A stretch of 64,000 nucleotides of DNA from Pseudoalteromonas rubra. GTDB taxonomy: Bacteria; Pseudomonadota; Gammaproteobacteria; Enterobacterales; Alteromonadaceae. A program made the translations under genes and the position numbers. A model generated the notes under the pieces. It ran no database searches, had not been told where the DNA came from, and saw nothing but the letters and a program-made list of their open reading frames with translations. Below are positions 48,998 through 57,378 of this stretch, piece by piece (positions within the stretch are counted from its first letter, which is position 1; each line of letters begins with the position of its first letter). The stretch covers positions 3,070,501 to 3,134,500 of the forward strand of contig NZ_CP045429.1 in the NCBI RefSeq assembly GCF_005886805.2. Direction: 5' to 3'.

Positions 48998-51088
48998 TCA
49001 GAAGGTCACTTTCACTTTAGCCGCCAGATATCGCCCTGGCATGGTGTACTGAGACAAGTCCGTGTCCAAGGCACTGCCCGCGACACGCTCGTACTGCACA
49101 TATTCTTTGTCCAGCAAGTTAAACACGCCCATATTCACTTTCCAGTTGTGCCATTGATAATCAGCGAACACGTCAACGGTAGCCCAGCCAGCCGTTTTAA
49201 TTTTAGTATCGGAAGGCACTTTGTCCATGTTACTGGCAGCGCGCAGCGCGGTGGTCACCGACCAGTTGTCAGAGTCATAACGCGCTTTCACAAATCCATT
49301 AAGGGGACTCAAAGACTCTATATACTCATCGGTTTGTGCGTTTTTCCCATGCAGATAAGTCAGGCCACTGTCTAAGGCAATCTGCTCATCCAGCCACAGA
49401 GTCATATTCGCTTCTATCCCTTTGATTTTAACTTCCTCAATATTTTGATACTGGAATACCTGCTTACTGACATTTGGAATAAAGGTGGGCTCAGTGCGGA
49501 TCAGCTGATTGGCAATAAAATCATCGAAAGTCGAGTGAAATACAGCCACTGAAAACTGGCTGTTATCAAAGTGCCCTCTTAGGCCGAGCTCCAGGCTATC
49601 ACTATATTCTGGATCCAGGTCTGAATTAGGCATGATTTGATAAAATGGCTCAACGCCGTGACTCTGATAAGCCTGGTCATGTGGTGGGATCTTAAACCCT
49701 CTCGCATATTGACCGACCAGATTCAGATTCTCAGTGATGCTGTACACAGCCCCAAGCTTAGGTGAAAACGCAGTTTCATTGATTTTTTCAAAGGCGCCTT
49801 CTGTGTATAGCGCATTGTCTTTTGGCGTCATCCGGTAGCTATCGAGACGCAGCCCGGCATTCACCGTCAGCTTATCGGGGATCACCGCCACATTGTCCTG
49901 CACAAATATCCCCAGCAGCGTAGTATCTGCACCTGGAAAAGCTTTTTGCGCTTCGCGATCTTTCACCAGGTCACCTTGCAGCGTGCGCCGTGATTTATAA
50001 CGAGGGCGCTGCGTTTCATAACGATCAACATCGAAGCCATACACCAGCTGATGCTGCACATTGCTCAGGTTAAGCTGCTTGTCGAGTACCAGGCGGGTGC
50101 CAATAATGGTTTGCTCAAACCGGTAGTCATTATTATCCACATACGGTCCGGCGCGATCTGCACCTGTGCGAACTTGATCACTTGTTTGTTCATAATCACT
50201 AAGGTAAACCTGCGCTTCAAGATTATCGAACAGCTTAGTTGCTGCACTGCTTTTATACAGCGCCGACACCGCCAGACTATCATTAATCTCAGCCGTTTCA
50301 TTGCGCTGTACTGCCAGCACCTGATCGGTTTTCTGTTTATAGTAGTCCAGCGTGATCAATAAACTGGACTGTGTATCCAACGCGAGCTCACCTTTGAGCA
50401 CCGCAGCAGTCGCAGTGTAGTCGGAGTTCGGAAGAGATTCGTCATAGTTATGTGTCTGCTCGCCCTCACGGCGGGTTAGTTGGGCTGATATCGCATGTTC
50501 ACCCAAACGTGTTGCGAATACACCATTGAGACTCTGCTCGTCACTGGCACCATGAAAGCCAGCGCTCAGGTGCGCATAACGGGTGCTGCCTGCCAGGTAG
50601 TCAGTGGGCGACTTAGTGGATATGACGACAATGCCACCCAGTGCGTCGGAGCCATATAATGAAGAGGCAGCCCCTTTGGCGATTTCAATTTGTCTGACAC
50701 CTTCTACATCCAGATAGCCACGCCCAATCAACAGCCCCTGCCCCCCTTGGTATGCATCATTGAGACGACGGCCATCTTTAATATACACGACCCGGTTACC
50801 GCCAATCCCACGTACAGTAATCGCCTGCGCATTGCCCGCACTGCCTTGCGTGCTCATGCCTGTCTGGTAGCGAAGCGCTGTTGCCAGGTCAATACTGGCT
50901 TCCTGTTCCATGGCCTGCTCTGTCACCACGCTGACACTGCCTGTCACATCCGATAGCTTTTGCGCGATCCGCGAACCACTAACGACAATAACCTCAGCGG
51001 ACTTTTCAAATTCATCGGCCTTTGCATCGGTTGTACCAAGAAGCGCCGCCACTATACCAAGCGCAATACTGCTGTGCTTTAGAGTCAT
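48998..51088 (-). CDS. TonB-dependent haem/haemoprotein receptor (HutA/PhuR type)
   Basis: Outer-membrane haem receptor (696 aa). The ATG at 51088 has GAGG upstream and gives a clean signal peptide (TLKHSSIALGIVAALLGTTD, AKA). The plug domain (about 35-145) includes EVIVVSGSRIAQKLSDVTGS and DGRRLNDAYQGGQGLL. The extracellular haem-receptor signature is present in variant form: ARGFKIPPHDQAYQSHGVEP (the FRAP position reads FKIP) and MPNSDLDPEYSDSLELGLRG (NPDL reads NSDL). The C-terminus ends YLAAKVKVTF. It is divergent from the haem ABC operon and shares a Fur-boxed promoter region, so it supplies haem to that importer. Confidence 0.9.
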   Translation of the reverse strand: MTLKHSSIALGIVAALLGTTDAKADEFEKSAEVIVVSGSRIAQKLSDVTGSVSVVTEQAMEQEASIDLATALRYQTGMSTQGSAGNAQAITVRGIGGNRVVYIKDGRRLNDAYQGGQGLLIGRGYLDVEGVRQIEIAKGAASSLYGSDALGGIVVISTKSPTDYLAGSTRYAHLSAGFHGASDEQSLNGVFATRLGEHAISAQLTRREGEQTHNYDESLPNSDYTATAAVLKGELALDTQSSLLITLDYYKQKTDQVLAVQRNETAEINDSLAVSALYKSSAATKLFDNLEAQVYLSDYEQTSDQVRTGADRAGPYVDNNDYRFEQTIIGTRLVLDKQLNLSNVQHQLVYGFDVDRYETQRPRYKSRRTLQGDLVKDREAQKAFPGADTTLLGIFVQDNVAVIPDKLTVNAGLRLDSYRMTPKDNALYTEGAFEKINETAFSPKLGAVYSITENLNLVGQYARGFKIPPHDQAYQSHGVEPFYQIMPNSDLDPEYSDSLELGLRGHFDNSQFSVAVFHSTFDDFIANQLIRTEPTFIPNVSKQVFQYQNIEEVKIKGIEANMTLWLDEQIALDSGLTYLHGKNAQTDEYIESLSPLNGFVKARYDSDNWSVTTALRAASNMDKVPSDTKIKTAGWATVDVFADYQWHNWKVNMGVFNLLDKEYVQYERVAGSALDTDLSQYTMPGRYLAAKVKVTF

Positions 51089-51131
51089 AGAAACCTCATT
51101 CAGAGAATTGATCAGAACTATTTTGCTGTGC

Positions 51132-51175
51132 ACTATAATGTCCCTATAACCCAATTGCAAATGATAATGGTTTTC
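51132..51175 (-). promoter_or_regulatory. Fur box overlapping the promoter of the haem receptor gene
   Basis: On the minus strand, -35 TTGCAA (51160-51155), a 17-bp spacer and -10 TATAGT (51137-51132) form a good sigma-70 promoter. A Fur-like 19-mer (51157-51175) matches the consensus at 14 positions, with an intact AATGATAAT, and covers the -35. The same box lies about 155 bp before hmuT on the other strand, so it may control both directions. Confidence 0.75.
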
Positions 51176-51328
51176 ATTTTTATATTTATATAGATTTAAT
51201 TTGATTCATTCAGTAGAATCAACCCCTCGTGGGGGAGCGACCTCTTTATCAGTGCTCGCCCTGGCATTAAGAAAGTGTGACTTAGGCGTTACTTTCGCTT
51301 AATACCATTGAACTTAACGGGATAAATA

Positions 51329-52147
51329 ATGCGTAAACTTGTATTCTTAATCTTAATACTGACAATCAGTCAGCCACTGCTTGCTACGCAACGGATCGTC
51401 GTCGCTGGCGGTTCATTGACAGACATCGTATTTGCTCTGGGTGCCGGAGAAAATGTCGTAGCTGTTGACACCTCCAGCACGTCACCAGTTGATGCAACTA
51501 AATTACCTAAAGTTGGTTATTACCGGGATCTGGCCGCTGAGGGCGTGCTGTCACAGCACCCCGGACTGATCCTGGCATTGGAAGGCAGTGGCCGACCCGA
51601 AGTATTAACACAGTTACGCAGCACCGGGGTACAGCTGAACCTGTATGACAAACCGAAAACTATCAGCGAACTGTTCAACCTGATAGGTCAGCTTGGCCGA
51701 GATCTGAACCGCCAAAGTCAGGCACAACGGCTGATCACCGGCCTCAAAAAAACCTTACCAGTCAAAGCACCAGCCACATCACTCAGTGCCCTGTTTATCC
51801 TGTCTGCCGGCGATCGGGGTGTGACCGTGGCAGGCCCAGAAACAGTACCCGACCTCTTATTTGGCTATACAGGGATACGTAACCTGGCAACAGCACCCGG
51901 ATATAAGCCCTTTAATCGCGAAGCGATGCTGGTCAGCGCCCCTGATTTTCTGGTTGCACCCAGTCATGTTGTCTACAGCCTCGGTGGACCCGAACAATTT
52001 TGTCAGCAAAGTGCGCTGGCCTTGTTACCGGCCGCACAGCAATGCAAACTGCTGGTCATGGACTCACTGATGTCGATGGGAATGACGACTCGCCTGCCTG
52101 AGGCGATTGCACAACTTGCGACATATCGTGAAAACTCAGCGCTATGA
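51329..52147 (+). CDS. hmuT: Haem ABC transporter, periplasmic binding protein (HmuT-like)
   Basis: Class III (Fe-B12-type) binding protein that carries haem across the periplasm (272 aa). The signal peptide is 1-19 (RKLVFLILILTISQPLLA). QRIVVAGGSLTDIVFALGAG, VAVDTSSTSPVDATKLPKVG, YYRDLAAEGVLSQHPGLILA and DFLVAPSHVVYSLGGPE correspond to the HmuT/PhuT pattern. A conserved haem-ligand Tyr probably lies in the VGYYRD region. It overlaps hmuU by 4 bp and is the first gene of the four-gene unit. Confidence 0.9.
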   Translation: MRKLVFLILILTISQPLLATQRIVVAGGSLTDIVFALGAGENVVAVDTSSTSPVDATKLPKVGYYRDLAAEGVLSQHPGLILALEGSGRPEVLTQLRSTGVQLNLYDKPKTISELFNLIGQLGRDLNRQSQAQRLITGLKKTLPVKAPATSLSALFILSAGDRGVTVAGPETVPDLLFGYTGIRNLATAPGYKPFNREAMLVSAPDFLVAPSHVVYSLGGPEQFCQQSALALLPAAQQCKLLVMDSLMSMGMTTRLPEAIAQLATYRENSAL

Positions 52148-53190
52148 GTCAGACTTTTGCGATTTTAACTGCGCGTCATCACGCTGTCTGGCTGTGGTTA
52201 TGCGGCGCCACACTCATTGCACTGGCCTGGCTGTCTCTCAGTAGTGGACCGGTTGGCTGGGACTGGCGCATCCCGCTGGCGGTCTTCCTCCCTGACTCGG
52301 CGATACAAGGGATCAGTGAATTACACATGACCGTCGTTACCCAAATCCGTCTGCCAAGGTTACTGCTGGCGTTGCTGGTAGGATGTGTCCTGGCCTGTAG
52401 TGGTGCAGCCAGTCAGGCGTTATGCCGCAATCCCCTGGCAGATCCGAGTTTGATGGGAGTCACCGGCGGTGCGGCTGTTGCAGCCATAGCAGTCATTGCA
52501 CTGTCACCCAAGGTTGCTTTTATCGACGAAACAATGGTCGCACCGGCTGCCTTTCTGGGCGCCCTGGCTATCACTTCTTTGTTGTATCGTATAGCCAGTC
52601 ATAATGGTCAGATCCAGATCACAGTATTACTGCTTGCCGGGGTGGCAATCAATGCCGTGGCCATGGCCCTGATAGGATTGTTCAGTTTTTTTGCCGATGA
52701 CACGTCTTTGCGCCTGATGACATACTGGCAGATGGGTGCTCTGGCGGGAGCAAGCTGGTCTGCCATGCAATATGGTGCTCCCCTCATCCTTATTTGCGTC
52801 GTGATGCTATTCATGCGACGCAAGCAGATCAATGCCCTGATGCTGGGAGAACGGGATGCAAGGCACCTGGGTGTTAATGTCCGTCGGTTAAAAAACGAGG
52901 TGATTTTTCTGGTTGCGCTGGGCGTTGGTGGCGCCGTTGCCATGTCCGGCATGATTGGCTTTATTGGTTTGCTGGTACCTCACCTGGCACGCCTGCTGGT
53001 CGGCCCAGATCTGCGGCGTATGCTGCCTTTGAGCATGTTACTGGGCTGCGTAGTATTACTCATCGCAGACTGGCTGGCACGCCTGGTTGTTGCACCTTCA
53101 GAGCTGCCGATTGGTGTGATCACCGCCTTGTTTGGCAGTCCGTTTTTTGTCTATTTACTGATACAACAAAAGCGAGGTAGCCATGCTTGA
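52144..53190 (+). CDS. hmuU: Haem ABC transporter permease (HmuU-like, FecCD family)
   Basis: Inner-membrane permease (348 aa) with about ten helices. FecCD family blocks are IRLPRLLLALLVGCVLACSG, ASQALCRNPLADPSLMGVTG and GGAVAMSGMIGFIGLLVPHL followed by ARLLVG. The GFIGLLVPHLAR segment is the cytoplasmic loop that contacts the ATPase. It overlaps hmuT by 4 bp and hmuV by 8 bp, so the three are tightly coupled. Confidence 0.93.
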   Translation: MSQTFAILTARHHAVWLWLCGATLIALAWLSLSSGPVGWDWRIPLAVFLPDSAIQGISELHMTVVTQIRLPRLLLALLVGCVLACSGAASQALCRNPLADPSLMGVTGGAAVAAIAVIALSPKVAFIDETMVAPAAFLGALAITSLLYRIASHNGQIQITVLLLAGVAINAVAMALIGLFSFFADDTSLRLMTYWQMGALAGASWSAMQYGAPLILICVVMLFMRRKQINALMLGERDARHLGVNVRRLKNEVIFLVALGVGGAVAMSGMIGFIGLLVPHLARLLVGPDLRRMLPLSMLLGCVVLLIADWLARLVVAPSELPIGVITALFGSPFFVYLLIQQKRGSHA

Positions 53191-53980
53191 ATGTCGTAAT
53201 CTGACTGTCACCCGTGCTGGCAAACTGGTACTAACAGACTTGTCGCTAACACTTGAAGCTGGCCAGTTCATCGTGCTATTGGGTGAGAATGGTGCCGGAA
53301 AATCGACTTTGCTCAGTGCAATTTGTGATGATATCCCCTACCAGGGTGCGATCTTATGGCATGGCGAACCACTCAACAAACGCGACGCATTCACACTGGC
53401 CACAGAACGCGCCGTGTTATTGCAGCATAACCGGGTCAATTTTGCTTTTAATACCACCGAGCTTATCGCCATGGGCCGCTACCCTTATCAAGAAAGCACA
53501 GCTGAACAGGCTCGAGTCGTTGATGAACTCATCACACAACTGGCACTAGAAGAGCTCGCCGGACGCGACGTTACCCAATTGTCCGGTGGCGAATTTCAAC
53601 GTACCCAATTTGCCCGCTGTCTGGCGCAACTGAATGCACATGACCCGGCCACCCGTAACAAGCTGATGCTGCTGGATGAGCCCACTTCCGCACTCGATTT
53701 ACACCATCAACACCGGGTGCTGAGTACCGCCCAACGCTTTGCCCAGCAGGGCAATACCGTGATTGCGGTATTGCATGATTTAAACCTGGCTTCGTTGTAT
53801 GCTGACCGGATACTCTTGTTAGATCAAGGCCAGATCCGCAGTGACGGCACACCACAAGACGTACTCAGGCTGGATGTATTACAACCCATTTACCAAACAG
53901 GCATGCAGATTAACCTGCATCCCGGATATAATATACCTATGATATTCTCAGAACCGCTAACAGGAGCTCCCAATGCGTGA
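53183..53980 (+). CDS. hmuV: Haem ABC transporter ATPase (HmuV-like)
   Basis: ATP-binding subunit (265 aa). Walker A is GENGAGKST (34-42), with Q-loop VLLQHNR, signature LSGGEFQRTQFARCL, Walker B LMLLDEPTSALD and H-loop AVLHDLN. YQTGMQINLHPGYNIPMIF near the end resembles other haem/Fe-siderophore ATPases. It overlaps hmuU and hugZ by 8 bp each. Confidence 0.94.
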   Translation: MLECRNLTVTRAGKLVLTDLSLTLEAGQFIVLLGENGAGKSTLLSAICDDIPYQGAILWHGEPLNKRDAFTLATERAVLLQHNRVNFAFNTTELIAMGRYPYQESTAEQARVVDELITQLALEELAGRDVTQLSGGEFQRTQFARCLAQLNAHDPATRNKLMLLDEPTSALDLHHQHRVLSTAQRFAQQGNTVIAVLHDLNLASLYADRILLLDQGQIRSDGTPQDVLRLDVLQPIYQTGMQINLHPGYNIPMIFSEPLTGAPNA

Positions 53981-54713
53981 ACAAGCTGTTTTTGAAGCGC
54001 GCCAGCTACTCAGACATTCTACCGTCTGTGTCATGTCGACACTCTCTAAAAATCTGGCGGGCTACCCGTTTGGCTCGGTCACACCGTTTATGAGTGACGA
54101 TGAGGGTCGGCTGGTTTTTTACATCGCAGGCATTGCACAGCACTCGCGCAACCTGACGGAAGACAGCAGAGTTTGCGCGACAATTTTTGATGCTGCACAA
54201 AGTGGCGATCAAAATGAACATGCCCGTGTCACTATTGTCGGCGACGCCGCCCCGGTACCGGATGAGGAAGCAGCCGATCTACTACTGCGCTATGAGCGTC
54301 ACTTTCCTGAAGCCATCAGCTACCGGCAAGCACATGACTTCAAATTATGGCGTATGGAAATTAAACGCGTGCGCTATATCGCAGGCTTTGGGCAGATTTT
54401 CTGGTTAGAAGCAGACGAATGGACACAGCCAGCTGCGAATTGGGATCTGGCTAGTGAAGCACATATGGTCAAGCATATGAATGACGACCATCAGGATGCC
54501 AATCAGTTGATCCTCAAGTTGGTGCATAATGTTAATGCCGCAGAGGTGACTATGACGACGATCCTCAATGAAGGCTGCTATTTCAGAGCCAATGACAAGC
54601 CTTATTACGTCCCCTTCGAAGCACGCTGTGAAGACGCTACGGCGGTGCGTAAAGCGCTGGTGCGCCTTACCAAAGCCGCCCGCGCACAATTTGATGAAGC
54701 CTTAGAAAGCTAA
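53973..54713 (+). CDS. HugZ/HutZ-like haem utilisation protein
   Basis: 246 aa with an N-terminal split-barrel FMN-binding-like (PNPOx) domain (about 5-150). It includes ARQLLRHSTVCVMSTLSKNL, AGYPFGSVTPFMSDDEGRLV and RVRYIAGFGQIFWLEADEW. A C-terminal DUF2470 domain (about 165-240) follows, with HMVKHMNDDHQDANQLIL; the conserved histidines lie in it. HugZ and HutZ of Helicobacter, Campylobacter and Vibrio are haem oxygenase-like enzymes of this fold. Position as last gene of the haem operon (8-bp overlap with hmuV) supports haem breakdown or handling after import. A dispersed repeat begins in its stop codon. Confidence 0.9.
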   Translation: MREQAVFEARQLLRHSTVCVMSTLSKNLAGYPFGSVTPFMSDDEGRLVFYIAGIAQHSRNLTEDSRVCATIFDAAQSGDQNEHARVTIVGDAAPVPDEEAADLLLRYERHFPEAISYRQAHDFKLWRMEIKRVRYIAGFGQIFWLEADEWTQPAANWDLASEAHMVKHMNDDHQDANQLILKLVHNVNAAEVTMTTILNEGCYFRANDKPYYVPFEARCEDATAVRKALVRLTKAARAQFDEALES

Positions 54714-54874
54714 TACCAATTTGCTTAATTAAGTGGTCTATTTTGAGGCGAGAAAATAGGGTCGATAACAAGGCAAAAATTTTGCTATTTAGTTGTTCTA
54801 AATGAAAAATTTTTAACGCTGTTAGCGTCCTATTTGCTTCTTCAAATAGACCAAGTATTAAGTGAAATTGGTAT
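54713..54874. repeat. MITE-like dispersed repeat, copy 2 (about 162 bp)
   Basis: The ends are imperfect inverted repeats: ATACCAATTTGCTTAATTAA at the left, and at the right TTAAGTGAAATTGGTAT, whose complement starts ATACCAATTTCACTTAA. Inside, GGTCTATTT (near 54734) pairs with AAATAGACC (54844-54852), so the element can fold into a long hairpin. The first base is the last base of the hugZ TAA stop. It is the more intact of two copies and non-coding. Confidence 0.88.
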
Positions 54875-54883
54875 AAGCATTAA

Positions 54884-54919
54884 AAAAGGACAGAGTGATT
54901 TGAATCAGTCTGTCCTTTT
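54884..54919 (-). terminator. Terminator of ffh
   Basis: AAAAGGACAGA (54884-54894) and TCTGTCCTTTT (54909-54919), with an inner TGATT/AATCA pairing. On the minus strand the hairpin is followed by T residues. It lies 18 bp after the ffh stop. Confidence 0.85.
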
Positions 54920-54936
54920 CTCAGTTTGAGTCTGAA

Positions 54937-56316
54937 TTAAAACTTCGGACCGCCGCCACCGAACATGCCTGGTGGCATCATGCCTTTCATATTCTTCATC
55001 ATTTTCATCATGCCGCCCTTACCCTTCATCTTTTTCATCATTTTCTGCATCTGGGTAAACTGCTTAAGCAACTTGTTGATATCCTGAACCTGAGTACCTG
55101 AACCAGCCGCAATCCGCTTCTTACGTGAACCTTTGATGACTTCCGGGCGTGCACGCTCATGTGGTGTCATAGAATTAATAATCGCTTCCATCTGATTAAA
55201 GGTCTTGTCATTCACCTGACCCTTCACGGCGTCTGGTAAGTTAGACATACCAGGTAGTTTATCCAGCATCGACATCATACCACCCATGTTTTTCATCTGG
55301 CGCAGTTGCTCAGCAAAATCTTCGAGCGTGAAGCCATCGCCTTTAAAGACTTTCTCAGCAACTTTAGCTGCTTTGTCTTTATCAACCTTAGATTCAACTT
55401 CTTCAATCAAAGACAGCACATCGCCCATGCCTAGAATACGTGACGCAACACGATCCGGGTGGAATGGCTCCAGCGCATCCGTACGTTCACCCACACCAAT
55501 GAACTTAATGGGTTTGCCAGTGATATGACGAATCGACAAAGCCGCACCGCCGCGCGCATCACCATCTGTCTTAGTCAGGATCACACCTGTCAGTGGCAAA
55601 GCTTCGTCGAATGCCTTTGCTGTATTTGCGGCATCCTGACCCGTCATGGAGTCCACGACAAACAGGGTTTCGATAGGAGAGATAGCTGCGTGAAGATCTT
55701 TGATCTCACCCATCATCTCATTGTCGACGTGCAAACGACCAGCGGTATCCACCAGCACCACGTCAATGAATTTTTTCTTTGCATGTGAAATAGCGTTGGT
55801 CGCGATGTCCACCGGCTTTTGTGAAATATCACTGGGGAAAAATTCAACCTCTACTTCCTGGGCCAGCGTTTCAAGCTGCTTGATTGCCGCAGGGCGGTAT
55901 ACGTCAGCACTGACTACCAGTACAGATTTTTTCTTGCGCTCTTTTAAAAACTTAGCCAGTTTACCCACACTGGTTGTTTTACCCGCACCCTGCAGGCCAG
56001 CCATCATGACGACTGCAGGCGGCTGCGCAGCCAGGTTAAGCTCCTCGTTGGCCTCACCCATGGCTTTTTCGAGTTCTTCACGAACGATCTTGATGAAAAC
56101 CTGGCCTGGGCTAAGGCTCTTAGTCACTTCAACACCAACCGCACGTTCTTTAACCTGCTTCACAAAGTCTCTGACCACAGGCAAAGCTACGTCCGCTTCA
56201 AGCAGTGCCATACGCACTTCACGGAGCGTTTCTTTAATATTATCTTCGGTTAGTCGGCCACGGCCGCTGATGTTTTTAAGCGTTTTTCCTAAGCGTTCTT
56301 GGAGGTTCTCAAACAT
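54937..56316 (-). CDS. ffh: Signal recognition particle protein Ffh
   Basis: GTPase of the bacterial SRP (459 aa), which binds 4.5S RNA and signal sequences and docks with FtsY. The N domain spans about 1-85. The G domain has P-loop GLQGAGKTTSVGKLAKFL, DTAGRLHVD, TKTDGDARGGAALSI and the insertion box VLVVSADVYRPAAIKQLETL. The C-terminal Met-rich M domain starts near residue 325 (MKNMGGMMSMLDKLPGMSNL) and ends in an unusually long Met/Gly/Lys-rich tail (KMMKNMKGMMPPGMFGGGGP). It is divergent from ypjD, as in other gammaproteobacteria. Confidence 0.98.
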   Translation of the reverse strand: MFENLQERLGKTLKNISGRGRLTEDNIKETLREVRMALLEADVALPVVRDFVKQVKERAVGVEVTKSLSPGQVFIKIVREELEKAMGEANEELNLAAQPPAVVMMAGLQGAGKTTSVGKLAKFLKERKKKSVLVVSADVYRPAAIKQLETLAQEVEVEFFPSDISQKPVDIATNAISHAKKKFIDVVLVDTAGRLHVDNEMMGEIKDLHAAISPIETLFVVDSMTGQDAANTAKAFDEALPLTGVILTKTDGDARGGAALSIRHITGKPIKFIGVGERTDALEPFHPDRVASRILGMGDVLSLIEEVESKVDKDKAAKVAEKVFKGDGFTLEDFAEQLRQMKNMGGMMSMLDKLPGMSNLPDAVKGQVNDKTFNQMEAIINSMTPHERARPEVIKGSRKKRIAAGSGTQVQDINKLLKQFTQMQKMMKKMKGKGGMMKMMKNMKGMMPPGMFGGGGPKF

Positions 56317-56478
56317 TTATCGCTTCCAGTATGTCGTAATTGCCCAGCATTATACTGATATGCGCGTCACTAATACAGTATTCAAGTCAGTTAAGAAACT
56401 TTTTCCCTGCCCCTATGCAAGAACCCGAGCTTAAAATACAATAGCCTACAAAAGGAGCATGTAAGTAGAAAGCCATTC

Positions 56479-57285
56479 ATGTTGATCATCAGTTTATCGT
56501 TGTTTGCCAGTCTGTTTTATGTACTTGCCACAGGGCATGTATTGTCGCGCCTATTTCATAAAGAAGGCCCTAGCCAAAAGCTGACCATTATCTTCAGCAC
56601 AGTGGCGATCCTCAGCCACATGCTGGTACTGGTAAACTCCGTGTTTACGCAGGATGGACAAGACCTCAGTACCATCAATGTTGCTCTGCTCACCTGCTGG
56701 GTCATTGTGGTATCAGTAACGACTGTCTCCTTAAAGTTCCCAGCCACTTTATTACTGCCCGTTGTCTATGGGTTCGCGGCGATACTCCTCGTTGCCAGTT
56801 TGTTTGTGCCCCACCACATTGTAATGAAGTCACTGGAAGTCGACATTGGCTTGGTGGTTCATATTTCTCTGTCACTTCTGGCATATTGTGTACTCATCAT
56901 CGCCACGCTATACGCTGTGCAGTTTTATTTCATTGACCGTCGCCTGAAAGAAAAGGATTTGGCTATCATGCACAGCCACCTGCCACCATTAATGCAGGTT
57001 GAATCGCAACTTTATCAGCTGCTTACTGTTGGTACTGCACTGTTAACCCTGGCGCTGTTATCTGGCTTTGTGTTCCTTGAAGGCATGTTTGCTAAAGAGT
57101 TTTTACACAAAACCGTACTGTCACTCATCGCCTGGTGTATGTTCAGTGCTGTCACCATTGGCCATCATCAGTTTGGCTGGCGGGGTAAATCGGTGGTGTT
57201 CGCAGTATTAGGCGCCTCCGGTATCGTTACGTTGGCCTATTTCGGCAGCCGATTTGTTCAAGAAGTGATCTTAGGTAAGTTTTAA
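56479..57285 (+). CDS. ypjD: YpjD-like cytochrome c assembly (CcsA) family membrane protein
   Basis: Eight-helix inner-membrane protein (268 aa) of the CcsA/CcmF superfamily, E. coli YpjD branch. Hydrophobic helices run from LIISLSLFASLFYVLATGHV to VFAVLGASGIVTLAYFGSRF. Conserved features are VDIGLVVHISLSLLAYCVLI, a His-containing block, and TIGHHQFGWRGKSVV near the C-terminus. The molecular role of YpjD is not established. It lies between ffh (divergent) and yfjD, 93 bp ahead of it on the same strand; this ffh-ypjD-yfjD order matches E. coli. Confidence 0.92.
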   Translation: MLIISLSLFASLFYVLATGHVLSRLFHKEGPSQKLTIIFSTVAILSHMLVLVNSVFTQDGQDLSTINVALLTCWVIVVSVTTVSLKFPATLLLPVVYGFAAILLVASLFVPHHIVMKSLEVDIGLVVHISLSLLAYCVLIIATLYAVQFYFIDRRLKEKDLAIMHSHLPPLMQVESQLYQLLTVGTALLTLALLSGFVFLEGMFAKEFLHKTVLSLIAWCMFSAVTIGHHQFGWRGKSVVFAVLGASGIVTLAYFGSRFVQEVILGKF

Positions 57286-57378
57286 TCTAAGTTTTAACTT
57301 AAGTTCATGCTTTTTGACTTGACTCTGAATTCTGGCTAACGCTTAATACTCCTTCGTAAGCAAAAAAGGGATCCTCTG

